From: Gemmobacter sp034519525
Lineage (GTDB): Bacteria; Pseudomonadota; Alphaproteobacteria; Rhodobacterales; Rhodobacteraceae
Assembly: GCA_034519525.1 (NCBI GenBank)
Contig: JAXHOJ010000046.1
Span: 62,001-126,000 of the forward strand
Direction of reading: 5' to 3'
DNA: 64,000 nt
Shown in pieces: positions 9,209 to 16,975 of this stretch. The first letter of the stretch is position 1, and each line of letters begins with the position of its first letter. Below the pieces are notes generated by a model, which was not told where the DNA came from, made no database searches, and saw only the letters and a program-made list of their open reading frames with translations. Position numbers and translations under genes: made by a program.

Positions 9209-9729
9209 TCTATGCTCTGGATGGCATCGCCCCGCAGATCGCCCCCGATGCCTGGGTGGCGCCCGATGCCAATCTGATTGGCAAGGTGGTGCTGGAACCC
9301 GAAAGCTCGGTCTGGTTCGGCGCCACATTGCGCGGCGACAACGAGGAAATCCGGCTGGGGCGCGGCAGTAACATCCAGGAAAACTGCGTGCTGCATACCG
9401 ATATGGGATATCCGCTGGTGATCGGCGCCGATTGCACCATCGGGCACAAGGCCATGCTGCATGGCTGCACGATTGGTGAAGGCAGTCTGATCGGCATGGG
9501 CGCCACGGTGCTGAACGGGGCGAAGATCGGCCGCTTCTGCCTGATCGGCGCGGGCGCGCTGATTACCGAAGGCAAGGAGATACCGGATTTCAGCCTGGTG
9601 ATGGGCGCCCCGGGCCGCGTGGTGCGCCAGCTGGACGAGGCCGCGCAACAGAGTCTGCTGAAATCCGCCGCAGGCTACCGCGCCAATGCGGCGCGGTTCC
9701 TGGCGGGGCTGAAGCCGGTTGCAGGGTGA
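9205..9729 (+). CDS. Gamma-carbonic-anhydrase-like hexapeptide-repeat protein
   Basis: The 174-residue protein is a left-handed beta-helix built from hexapeptide repeats (for example IGADCTIGHKAMLHGCTIGEGSLIG, quoted here only as its central H-bearing region near residues 73-97). The conserved NIQENCVLHTD segment and the downstream IGHKAMLHG histidines match the metal site of gamma-class carbonic anhydrases. Family members hydrate CO2 or act as acyltransferase-like scaffolds; catalysis is not certain. It is the last gene of the yicC-gmk operon, with an ATGA overlap at its start, and a hairpin terminator follows at 9860. Confidence 0.88.
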   Translation: MIYALDGIAPQIAPDAWVAPDANLIGKVVLEPESSVWFGATLRGDNEEIRLGRGSNIQENCVLHTDMGYPLVIGADCTIGHKAMLHGCTIGEGSLIGMGATVLNGAKIGRFCLIGAGALITEGKEIPDFSLVMGAPGRVVRQLDEAAQQSLLKSAAGYRANAARFLAGLKPVAG

Positions 9730-10174
9730 TCCGTCGCAGCGGGGGTTTCACACCCCCGCACCCCCGTGGGATATTTCCACAACGGGAAAGCCTGCAGGCT
9801 GCGGCGCGTCATCTTCCCGTTGTCCAAATATCCTCAGGGGGTGAATGGCCGCAGGCCAGAGGGGGCGCGAGCGCCCCCTTTCTTCTTGCACGATGTCGGC
9901 GGGGCTGGGTGGTTGCAGCCTTGCTGTGTGATGGCTGTTCACGATTCGGCGCAAATGCGGCGAAATCTTGGCGGCTGTCCGCAGGATGCTGCGGGCGATC
10001 ACTTTTGCTTGCGTGAAAATAGCAAACATGCCACTAAATCCGGTAGATGTTATTCCAAATCCTGACGATATTCCGCCTTGGTTCTGACATGATTATGTTA
10101 ACCCGGGACAGGTATGCGTCATGATATGGCGGGTCTGCGCGGCAGCGGGCCATGGGTTCAGAGCGGGGAATTTG
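9730..10174. other. 445-bp intergenic region
   Basis: No gene is supported here. It holds two related short blocks around GGGATATTTCCACAACGGG (near 9768) and TGTCCAAATATCC (near 9822), which form an imperfect inverted arrangement, then a hairpin terminator at 9860. The remaining ~290 bp up to the next start is unremarkable. Short frames crossing it lack family similarity. Confidence 0.6.
9860..9887 (+). terminator. Rho-independent terminator of the yicC-gmk operon
   Basis: A perfect 9-bp stem AGGGGGCGC / GCGCCCCCT with a GA turn is followed by TTCTTCTT. It lies 131 bases after the carbonic anhydrase stop. Confidence 0.7.
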
Positions 10175-10786
10175 ATGCAGGGCTATATATGCGGCGCGGT
10201 CTGTTCGGTTCTGCTGGCGCTGCCTGCCGGAATGGCCGGGGCGCAGATGATGACCGGCGATGCGAAGGTGTCAAAGGAACAGGTTTATGAAACGCTGGGC
10301 CTGACGCTGCCGGGCGAGATCGACTGTTTCGCCCCCGAAGGCACCGAGCCCGCCTATCCGCTGCGCTGCAATCTGGCGGGGGTTCATGCCACTATCGGCC
10401 GGCTGTCCATCGAAGGGGTGGAATTGTGGAAGCTGCTGGGCGGCATCCCCGGGGCGGACTGGAACCGTTTCAGCGCGGTGCCCATCGTCGATGCCTTCCA
10501 CTGGAAGGTGAATGTCGATGAATTCACCCGCTGGGAAGTGGATTACCGCCGCGCGCTCTGTGTGGTGGGATCGCCCGCCTCGGGTGAGGAGCGTCAGCGC
10601 ATCGCCGCGCGCGCCGAATGTATCGTGGGCGCCATGAGCGATGCCGAGGCTTTGTGGGTGACCTATGAATTCCCGGTCGAGGGGGCGCCCCAGCCCGATC
10701 AGGCCTATCACCTGTCACCGGGCGCGATGCGGCAGCTGAAGATTTCGGCGGAATTCTGGACCGACAAGCTGTGGCTGTGGTTCTGA
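10175..10786 (+). CDS. Secreted protein of unknown function
   Basis: I do not recognise a family. The 203-residue product from the ATG at 10175 (Shine-Dalgarno GGGGA) has a signal peptide with a hydrophobic core (AVCSVLLALPAGMAGA) and a likely cleavage after AGAQ. The mature part is acidic, with four cysteines that could form two disulfides in the periplasm, and a tryptophan-rich C-terminus ending WTDKLWLWF. No membrane span or known motif is visible. It has its own long upstream region and faces the RTX-like gene tail to tail. A reading from 10121 would bury the signal peptide and is less likely. Confidence 0.65.
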   Translation: MQGYICGAVCSVLLALPAGMAGAQMMTGDAKVSKEQVYETLGLTLPGEIDCFAPEGTEPAYPLRCNLAGVHATIGRLSIEGVELWKLLGGIPGADWNRFSAVPIVDAFHWKVNVDEFTRWEVDYRRALCVVGSPASGEERQRIAARAECIVGAMSDAEALWVTYEFPVEGAPQPDQAYHLSPGAMRQLKISAEFWTDKLWLWF

Positions 10787-10823
10787 CCGGCGCCATCTCT
10801 GGCACCGGACCGGGGTGTGGCGG

Positions 10824-11819
10824 TCATTCAGGCTCGAACAGGAAATCCCGTGCGCCGACCCGTGCCGCGCCATCCAGATCAATCAGCAGACTGCCTCTGA
10901 GATACAGCTCTGCCTCCTGGCGCGCAAAGTAGAGGGTCGAAAAATCATTGCCGATATCGGCAGCCCTTTCGACGAAGACCAGATCCTCTGGCTTAAAATC
11001 ATCATTCGTCACAACGATCTTGTCCTGTCCGGCGCGGAAGTCCGTTATGATGGCCGATGTGGCATATTGGAGGATATCCGTCACGAAACGGTCCCGCCCC
11101 GCGCCGCCGGTGATGATATCGGGGCTCACGCCGTGGTTGTGGCCATCCAGAATGATCGTATCATTGCCGCCACCTGCCATGATGCGTTCGGAATTCAGCC
11201 AGCTGGTGTAGATCGTATCTGCCCCCGCGCCGCTGTTGACCGTGGTGCTTTCGACCGTTGATCCCAACCTTATCGTGTCATTGCCGGTGCCGGTATTGAT
11301 GATCACATTGAGGATACGCCCGAAACCGTTGATCGCAACCGTATCCGCCCCGCCGCCCGTCATCGCGCGCAACATTCCGGTGGTATAGGCCGTGGTCTGA
11401 AAATTCAGGATATCGGTGCCGCCGGTGCCTTGCAGGGTGAAATCGGGCGTTCCATCCAGATATGTGGCGAACATGGCGTTGATTTCGATCGCTTCGGCAG
11501 AGCCTGTGCGAAAACCCTGACGGTTCAGGTTCAGGACAATGTCGATCCGCTCCATGTCGAACGTCAGTTCGATGGTGTCAAAGCCGGGGCCGCCGACGAA
11601 TTTCACATCTTTTAGCAGGCCGGTGGGGGCGGATCGTTCGATATCTTCGGGGAAGACGATCTGCAGCCTGTCATCGCCCGCGCCGCCGATGAAGCGGTCA
11701 CTTCGGTCGTTGAAGTGGAACAGGAAAGTGTCATCGCCGCCAAGGCCGCGCAGTTCCTCTTGCCTGGTCGCGGTGGCAGAAAGCTGATCGGAAAATCTCG
11801 TACCTTTGATGATGGGCAT
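10824..11819 (-). CDS. RTX-like calcium-binding repeat protein
   Basis: The 331-residue protein starts MPIIKGTRFSDQL and has dispersed RTX-type nonapeptide motifs: GLGGDDTFLFHF, GGAGDDRLQ, GGGADTV, GTGNDTIRLG, GAGADTIYT, GGGNDTIIL and GGAGRDRF. These normally bind calcium in secreted proteins of the type I secretion pathway. No enzyme domain is seen and the repeats are spread rather than in one block, so a structural or surface role is possible. There is no N-terminal signal, as expected for type I export, and no transporter gene nearby. The C-terminus (ITDFRAGQDKIVV) resembles the peptidase M10 C-terminal-like module of such proteins. Confidence 0.82.
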   Translation of the reverse strand: MPIIKGTRFSDQLSATATRQEELRGLGGDDTFLFHFNDRSDRFIGGAGDDRLQIVFPEDIERSAPTGLLKDVKFVGGPGFDTIELTFDMERIDIVLNLNRQGFRTGSAEAIEINAMFATYLDGTPDFTLQGTGGTDILNFQTTAYTTGMLRAMTGGGADTVAINGFGRILNVIINTGTGNDTIRLGSTVESTTVNSGAGADTIYTSWLNSERIMAGGGNDTIILDGHNHGVSPDIITGGAGRDRFVTDILQYATSAIITDFRAGQDKIVVTNDDFKPEDLVFVERAADIGNDFSTLYFARQEAELYLRGSLLIDLDGAARVGARDFLFEPE

Positions 11820-11897
11820 GTCAGGCCTCGTCTCTGGGGAAATGTCCCAAGAGGGTGGACCGAATCACGCCTGTTTCAAAGCTGGAAGTCCGGCAGA

Positions 11898-12263
11898 TCA
11901 GCAGTTGATGGCGCGGCGGCGCTGCAACTGGCGCATCGCCCGGACGATCAGACCCAGTGAGGCACCGCCCGCGAGCCCCGCCATATCGGCCACCCAGTCT
12001 GCCAGTTCGGCAGAGCGGCCGACAAAGGGCTGCACCACTTCGATGCCCGCGCCAAAGGCTGCGGCCAGCGGCACAACGGCCCAGAGCATCCGCGGGCTGA
12101 GCAGGGCGGCGGGCAGGGCCAGCAGGGCAAAGGCCAGCACATGGTGCATCTTGTCCGATCCGGGTACCGAAGGCAGACCCGCAGGCGGGGCAAGTGTGAC
12201 GGCCCCGATGCCAAGGGCGATCAGCACGGTCAGCAGAAGGGCAGAGATATCGCGCGGGGTCAT
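11898..12263 (-). CDS. VanZ-like family membrane protein
   Basis: The 121-residue protein has about three hydrophobic helices (ALLLTVLIALGIGAVTL, HHVLAFALLALPAALL, LWAVVPLAAAFGAGIEVVQ) and the VanZ-type pattern SDKMHHVLAF and E-V-x-Q-x-F-x-G-R. VanZ-like proteins are small inner-membrane proteins with no fixed role outside VanZ itself. The start at 12263 was chosen because a longer frame would run into the 14-bp inverted repeat at 12298, which belongs to the end of the neighbouring operon. No clear Shine-Dalgarno precedes it, so the start is uncertain. Confidence 0.75.
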   Translation of the reverse strand: MTPRDISALLLTVLIALGIGAVTLAPPAGLPSVPGSDKMHHVLAFALLALPAALLSPRMLWAVVPLAAAFGAGIEVVQPFVGRSAELADWVADMAGLAGGASLGLIVRAMRQLQRRRAINC

Positions 12264-12297
12264 AACTGAAATGTGCAAATCCCGCCTGAAAGGGCAA

Positions 12298-12333
12298 GAC
12301 CGGCGGGATGAAATTCCTGTCATCCCGCCGGTC
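12298..12333 (-). terminator. Long inverted repeat, probable terminator of the asnC-ssd-atf arm
   Basis: A perfect 14-bp stem GACCGGCGGGATGA / TCATCCCGCCGGTC with an 8-base loop lies 25 bases after the atf stop. Read on the minus strand it is followed by TTGCCCTTTC, a weak T-rich tail. It is placed to end transcription of the minus-strand arm. Confidence 0.6.
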
Positions 12334-12357
12334 TGCTAGCGGAAACCCGCCTTCAGA

Positions 12358-13731
12358 TCAGCCTAGCACAGCCTTTACCGCGCTTGCTGCGGCATCCACC
12401 ACCACATCGGATTCTGCCCGGGTCAGGCACAGCGGCGGGGCGAAGCCCAGAATATCGCCCTGCGGCATGGCGCGGCCGATCACGCCACGCTCCAGCAGGG
12501 CTGCGGCCACAGCCGGGCCGATCTTGCGCGCGGGATCAAAGAACCGGCGGTCATCGCGGTCTTCCACGAATTCCACCGCCGCCATCAGCCCGTCACCCCG
12601 CACCTCTCCGACATGGGCATGGCCTGCCAGCGCATCGGCAAGGCTGGCGCGGAAATAGGCGCCGGTCTCGCCCGCATTTTGCACGAGTGCCAGATCGTCG
12701 ATCAGTTTCAGGTTTGCCACACCCGCTGCCGCGCAGATCGGATGGGCGGAATAGGTCCAGCCATGGCCGATGGGGCCGAAATCATCCGCACCCTGCACCA
12801 GCACCTGCCACATGCGATCCGACACAATCGAGCCGGACAGCGGCGCATAGGCAGAGGTCAGCCCCTTGGCGATGGTGATGAGGTCAGGCTCCATGCCGTA
12901 ATGGGTGCTGCCGAACATGCTGCCCAGACGGCCAAAGCCTGTCACCACCTCATCCGCCATCAGGAGGATATCGTATTTCTTCAGCACGGCCTGAATGGCT
13001 GCCCAATAGCCCTTCGGCGGCGGCACGATGCCGCCCGTGCCCAGGATCGGTTCACCGATGAAGGCGGCGATGGTATCGGGGCCTTCCGCCAGGATCATCT
13101 CTTCCAGCTTTGCCGCGCAATGGGCGCTGAACTGTTCTTCGGTCTGGCTGCGGTCTTCGCGGCGGAAGTAATAGGGCGCCTCGGTATGCAGGATCGGGGC
13201 GCGGGGCAGATCGAAATGCGCGTGGAACAGCGCCAGCCCGGTCAGGCTGCCGGTCATCACGCCCGAGCCGTGATAGCCACGCCAGCGCGAGATGATCTTC
13301 TTCTTCTCCGGGCGGCCGAGGATGTTGTTGTAATACCAGATCAGCTTGATGTTGGTTTCATTCGCATCCGACCCCGACAGGCCGAAATACACCCGGCTCA
13401 TCTGCGCGGGGGCGCGTTCGATGATCATGCGGGCCAGGGTGATGCTGGCCTCGGTGCCATGGCCGACATAGGCATGGTAATAGGCCAGCTCGCGCGCCTG
13501 GGCGGCGATGGCATCGGCCACTTCGGTGCGGCCATAGCCGATGTTCACGCAGTAGAGGCCTGCAAAGGCATCGAGGCTGCGCTTGCCAGCGGTATCGGTG
13601 ATGTAGCAGCCTTCGCCGCCCGCGATCACCCGGCGCGGCGTTTCGCCCCGCGCATGGCCGCCCATATGGGTGGAGGGGTGAAAGAAATGGTCACGATCCC
13701 AGGCGTTCAGTTCGTTTTCACGGTCCAGCAT
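12358..13731 (-). CDS. atf: Class III aminotransferase of the ectoine-degradation locus (diaminobutyrate transaminase candidate)
   Basis: The 457-residue enzyme is a PLP-dependent class III transaminase. The PLP lysine sits in TIAKGLTSAYAPLSG, the cofactor-binding SGSDANETNIK and the D-E-V-x-x-G-F-G-R block (LMADEVVTGFGR) are intact, and length is normal. In the known enuR-ueh/ehu-eutABCDE-asnC-ssd-atf gene sets of Rhodobacteraceae this aminotransferase is thought to remove an amino group from L-2,4-diaminobutyrate formed from ectoine. Here it is 19 bases after ssd and co-oriented, so it is the last gene of the minus-strand arm. Sequence alone cannot separate it from other omega-amino-acid:pyruvate transaminases; the role comes from context. 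Confidence 0.87.
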   Translation of the reverse strand: MLDRENELNAWDRDHFFHPSTHMGGHARGETPRRVIAGGEGCYITDTAGKRSLDAFAGLYCVNIGYGRTEVADAIAAQARELAYYHAYVGHGTEASITLARMIIERAPAQMSRVYFGLSGSDANETNIKLIWYYNNILGRPEKKKIISRWRGYHGSGVMTGSLTGLALFHAHFDLPRAPILHTEAPYYFRREDRSQTEEQFSAHCAAKLEEMILAEGPDTIAAFIGEPILGTGGIVPPPKGYWAAIQAVLKKYDILLMADEVVTGFGRLGSMFGSTHYGMEPDLITIAKGLTSAYAPLSGSIVSDRMWQVLVQGADDFGPIGHGWTYSAHPICAAAGVANLKLIDDLALVQNAGETGAYFRASLADALAGHAHVGEVRGDGLMAAVEFVEDRDDRRFFDPARKIGPAVAAALLERGVIGRAMPQGDILGFAPPLCLTRAESDVVVDAAASAVKAVLG

Positions 13732-13750
13732 TGGTGTTCCTTTCCCGCGG

Positions 13751-15247
13751 TCAGGCGGCAGTGTCGATGCAGAGATATTTCAGTTCGGTGAAGGCTTCCA
13801 ACCCGTGGCGCGATCCTTCGCGCCCGAGGCCGGACATTTTCCAGCCGCCAAAGGGGATCGGCCCGCCGGTGATTTTCACCCGGTTCACCGCCACCATCCC
13901 GAATTCCAGCGCGCGGGCCAGTCGCAGCTGCCGGGCGCCGTTCTGGGTGATGACATAGGCCACCAGCCCATAGTCGGTGGCATTGGCGCGCGCGATCACC
14001 TCTGCCTCGGTGTCAAAGGGCATCAGCGCGGCAACCGGGCCAAAGGTTTCTTCCGTCAGGATGTCGGCATCGGCGGGCACATGGGCCAGCAGCGTGGGCA
14101 CATAGGCCAATGGCATATCGGGATGCACCTTGCCGCCGGTGACGAGGGTGGCGCCCTTGGCCACAGCATCGTGCACCTGTGCCGCGACCTTGGCCAGCGC
14201 CCGGTCGTGCATCAGCGGCCCGATGTCGGTGCCCGGCTCCAGCCCGTGGCCCACGCGCAGGGCGCGGATGCGGGCGGCAAGTTTCGTCGTGAAGGCCACA
14301 AGAACCGGGCGTTCCACGAAGATACGGTTGGCAGCCAGACAATCCTGCCCGGAGGTGGCGAATTTGGCATCCATGGCGATATCCACCGCCCGGTCCAGAT
14401 CGGCATCGGCAAAGACGATCAGCGGGGCATGGCCGCCGAGTTCCATCACCAGCCGTTTCATGCCCGGGGCGCATTGTGTGGCGATCATGCGCCCCACCTC
14501 GGTCGAGCCGGTGAAGGACATGCCGCGCAGCCGATCATCGGCGCACATCTGGCCGACGATCTGCGGCGCATCGCCCGGCACCACATTGAACACCCCGGCA
14601 GGCAGCCCGGCGCGTTCGGCCAGCTCTGCCAGTGCCAGCGCCGACAGCGGGGTTTCCGCCGAAGGATGCACCACCGTGGTGCATCCCGCCGCCAGCGCCG
14701 CCGCCACCTTGCGGGTGATCATCGCGCTGGGGAAGTTCCATGGCGTGACCACGCCCACCGGGCCGAGGGCTTCGCGCCGCAGGATCATTTCGGCATCGGG
14801 CAGGTGGCTGGTCACGCTTTCGGCGTTGATCCGCAGTGCCTCGCCTGCAAACCAATCCATGAAGCTGGCGGCATAGCGGATCTCGCCCCGGGCTTCGGCC
14901 AGGGGTTTGCCCTGTTCCAGCACCATCAGCAGCGCCAGATCTTCGCAATGATCCAGCATCAATTCGCCCCAGCGGCGCAGAATTGCGGCACGATCCTGCG
15001 GCAGCTGGTCACGCCACAGGGGAAAGGCCGCGCAGGCCGCCGCAATGGCCGCATCGGTTTCTTCGGGCCCGAGGGCGGCGACACGGCCCACCAGCGCGCC
15101 AGAGGCGGGATCTGTCACCGCGAAATCGGCGGCATCTGCGGCGGCCGTCCAGCGGCCGTTCACATAGCCAAGCCCGCGCAGCAACCGGGGATCGGCCAGC
15201 CGGGCCAGGGCGGCATGGGGCAGGGGGTGGGGGATATGGGCGTTCAT
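13751..15247 (-). CDS. ssd: NAD(P)-dependent semialdehyde dehydrogenase of the ectoine locus
   Basis: The 498-residue protein starts at the ATG at 15247, behind a GGAGAT site. It is an aldehyde dehydrogenase of the succinate-semialdehyde (GabD) type: TPWNFPSAMITRK binds the cofactor, the general base Glu is in LVMELGGHAPL, the catalytic Cys is in ATSGQDCLAAN, and EETFGPV is near the end. In ectoine-catabolic clusters this gene oxidises aspartate semialdehyde, made by the transaminase, to aspartate. It lies directly upstream of atf with a 19-bp gap. A longer frame to 15358 has no similarity. Substrate is inferred from context; a GABA-pathway role is the main alternative. Confidence 0.88.
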   Translation of the reverse strand: MNAHIPHPLPHAALARLADPRLLRGLGYVNGRWTAAADAADFAVTDPASGALVGRVAALGPEETDAAIAAACAAFPLWRDQLPQDRAAILRRWGELMLDHCEDLALLMVLEQGKPLAEARGEIRYAASFMDWFAGEALRINAESVTSHLPDAEMILRREALGPVGVVTPWNFPSAMITRKVAAALAAGCTTVVHPSAETPLSALALAELAERAGLPAGVFNVVPGDAPQIVGQMCADDRLRGMSFTGSTEVGRMIATQCAPGMKRLVMELGGHAPLIVFADADLDRAVDIAMDAKFATSGQDCLAANRIFVERPVLVAFTTKLAARIRALRVGHGLEPGTDIGPLMHDRALAKVAAQVHDAVAKGATLVTGGKVHPDMPLAYVPTLLAHVPADADILTEETFGPVAALMPFDTEAEVIARANATDYGLVAYVITQNGARQLRLARALEFGMVAVNRVKITGGPIPFGGWKMSGLGREGSRHGLEAFTELKYLCIDTAA

Positions 15248-15376
15248 CACGATCTCCGCAGGGCTGGCGATTTCCACAAGGATGCCACCGCCATCGCAGA
15301 GGATGGGGCCAAACATGCCCCGCCTTCTGGTCCGTTCATGCCGGATTTCGCGCTGCAATAGAGACTCTCTCTACCT

Positions 15377-15407
15377 GCGGCTTTCACTTCATCCGCGGCT
15401 TTCACTT
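15377..15407. repeat. Direct repeat GCGGCTTTCACTT, two copies 18 bp apart
   Basis: GCGGCTTTCACTT occurs at 15377-15389 and again at 15395-15407. It lies between the divergent ssd and dienelactone-hydrolase genes, so it may be a regulator site; that is an inference. Confidence 0.5.
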
Positions 15408-15473
15408 TCGCGCGAGCCGGGGCGGAATCGCCGCGCCCCGCCTTACACTCTGCGGCGGAAGCCATTCCGGCCC

Positions 15474-15518
15474 CATGACAACGAATCCCGTGACAACGAA
15501 ACCCGTGACAACGAGGAA
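15474..15518 (+). repeat. 15-bp tandem repeat, three copies, just before a start codon
   Basis: Three units of CGTGACAACGAAACC type lie head to tail at 15474-15488, 15489-15503 and 15504-15518. The last unit changes to GAGGAA and forms the Shine-Dalgarno of the gene starting at 15525. Confidence 0.75.
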
Positions 15519-15524
15519 CGCGCG

Positions 15525-16412
15525 ATGACCCGACTGACAGCCAAGGATTTCTCTCCTGAATTGCTGGAGCTTTACGATTTCTACGCGCATGGGCGCATCA
15601 CCAAGCGCGAATTTCTGGATCGCGCCGCCAAATATGCTGTTGGGGGCATGACGGCGATGGCCATCCTGTCGGTCATGTCGCCGGATTATGCGCTCGCGCA
15701 GCAGGTGGCGTTCACCGATCCGGATATCGTGGCGGAATATATCACCTATCCCTCTCCCAACGGGCATGGCGAGGTGCGCGGCTATCTGGTGCGCCCGGCG
15801 GCGGCCACCGGCAAGCTGGCTGCCGTGGTGGTGGTGCATGAAAACCGCGGGCTGAACCCCTATATCGAGGATGTGGCGCGCCGGGTGGCCAAGGCGGGAT
15901 ATATCGCGCTGGCCCCTGATGGTCTGACCTCGATGGGCGGCTATCCGGGCAATGATGAAAAGGGGCGCGAGCTGCAGCAACAGGTCGATGGCACCAAGCT
16001 GATGAACGATTTCTTTGCCGCCATCGAATTTCTGATGGGACATGAGGCGACCACCGGCAAGGTGGGCATCACCGGCTTCTGCTATGGGGGCGGTGTGTCC
16101 AATGCGGCGGCGGTGGCCTATCCCGAACTGGCCTGCGCCGTGCCGTTCTATGGCCGTCAGGCCAGCGCCGAGGATGTGCCCAAGATCAAGGCGCCGATCC
16201 TTTTGCATTACGGCGGGCTGGATACGCGGGTGAACGAGGGTTGGCCCGCCTATGAGGCTGCCCTGAAGGAACATGGCAAGACCTATGAGGCGCATATCTA
16301 CCCCGGCGCCAATCACGGGTTCCACAACGATTCGACCCCGCGCTATGACGAGGCGGCGGCGAAACTGGCCTGGGATCGGACGCTGGCGTGGTTTGCGAAG
16401 TATCTGGCCTGA
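15525..16412 (+). CDS. Dienelactone-hydrolase-family protein, YghX type, probably exported
   Basis: The 295-residue alpha/beta hydrolase has its nucleophile Cys in GFCYGGGVSNAA, an acid in GGLDTRVN and a His in ANHGFHND, the dienelactone hydrolase triad. Before the domain, residues ~20-60 read TKREFLDRAAKYAVGG and a hydrophobic stretch ending LAQQ. This resembles a twin-arginine-like signal with KR in place of RR, as in the YghX group, so export is likely but not certain. The substrate is unknown. The gene lies between the two arms of the ectoine locus and is not part of the usual set. A 15-bp triple repeat supplies its ribosome-binding region. Confidence 0.83.
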   Translation: MTRLTAKDFSPELLELYDFYAHGRITKREFLDRAAKYAVGGMTAMAILSVMSPDYALAQQVAFTDPDIVAEYITYPSPNGHGEVRGYLVRPAAATGKLAAVVVVHENRGLNPYIEDVARRVAKAGYIALAPDGLTSMGGYPGNDEKGRELQQQVDGTKLMNDFFAAIEFLMGHEATTGKVGITGFCYGGGVSNAAAVAYPELACAVPFYGRQASAEDVPKIKAPILLHYGGLDTRVNEGWPAYEAALKEHGKTYEAHIYPGANHGFHNDSTPRYDEAAAKLAWDRTLAWFAKYLA

Positions 16413-16443
16413 GCCGTCAGGCGGGAAATGCAGGGGCGTGCCG

Positions 16444-16917
16444 TCAGGTGCGAAACAGATCCAGCGGCACCGCGCCGTCGTCTTTGACGGCGCGGGTCAC
16501 GATATAGGTGAAATAGCGGTCGATGCCGATCTCTTCGGCCAGCAGGGCATCGACCAGCCGCTGATAGGCGTCGATGTCCTGCGCCATGATCTTCAGGAAA
16601 TAATCCACCCCGCCGCCCACCGACCAGCAGGCGGTGATTTCGGGCCGTGCGGCAATCGCCCGTTCAAAGCGATCGAAATCGGCCTGCCGGTGATTGGCCA
16701 GCGTGATTTCCATGATGACCGTGGCGATGGGGGCGATGCGCCGGGGCGCCAGCCGGGCATGATATCCCGCGATGATCCCCGCCTGTTCCAGCTTGCGCAG
16801 CCGCAGCCAGCAGGGCGTGGGCGACAGCCCCACCCGTTCGGCCAGACGCAGCTTGGTGATGCGGCCATCCTGTTGCACCGCCTCCAGGATCCGCAGGTCG
16901 ATGGCATCGAGTTTCAT
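16444..16917 (-). CDS. asnC: Lrp/AsnC-family regulator of the ectoine locus
   Basis: The 157-residue protein has an N-terminal helix-turn-helix (LDAIDLRILEAVQQDGRITK then LAERVGLSPTPCWLRLRKLE) and a C-terminal ligand-binding domain with GGGVDYFLKI. The start at 16917 fits the family; a longer frame overlaps the enuR promoter region. In many enuR-type ectoine clusters an asnC/doeX gene accompanies ssd and atf. Here it is read divergently from enuR with only 58 bp between the start codons. It is upstream of ssd on the same strand, but the oppositely oriented hydrolase gene separates them, so the two are probably not one transcript. Confidence 0.88.
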   Translation of the reverse strand: MKLDAIDLRILEAVQQDGRITKLRLAERVGLSPTPCWLRLRKLEQAGIIAGYHARLAPRRIAPIATVIMEITLANHRQADFDRFERAIAARPEITACWSVGGGVDYFLKIMAQDIDAYQRLVDALLAEEIGIDRYFTYIVTRAVKDDGAVPLDLFRT

Positions 16918-16930
16918 GGGCTGCTCCGCT

Positions 16931-16974
16931 GATTTGCAATTGCAGATTGACCTGATTTTGCGCAGATTTGCAAT
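16931..16974. promoter_or_regulatory. Operator candidate between asnC and enuR
   Basis: GATTTGCAAT occurs at 16931-16940 and 16965-16974, and TGCAATTGCA at 16935-16944 is a perfect 10-bp palindrome. The only two genes sharing this space are the regulators asnC and enuR, so it may be the site where either controls both; which one binds is unknown. Confidence 0.5.
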
Positions 16975-16975
16975 C

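Noticed and set aside
9730..10174. Possible small genes in the long gap
   Set aside because: Frames such as 9726-10016 and 9766-10065 have no similarity, cross a terminator, and show no ribosome site.
12264..12323. A 20-residue longer N-terminus for the VanZ-like protein
   Set aside because: It would run into the 14-bp inverted repeat that ends the neighbouring operon.
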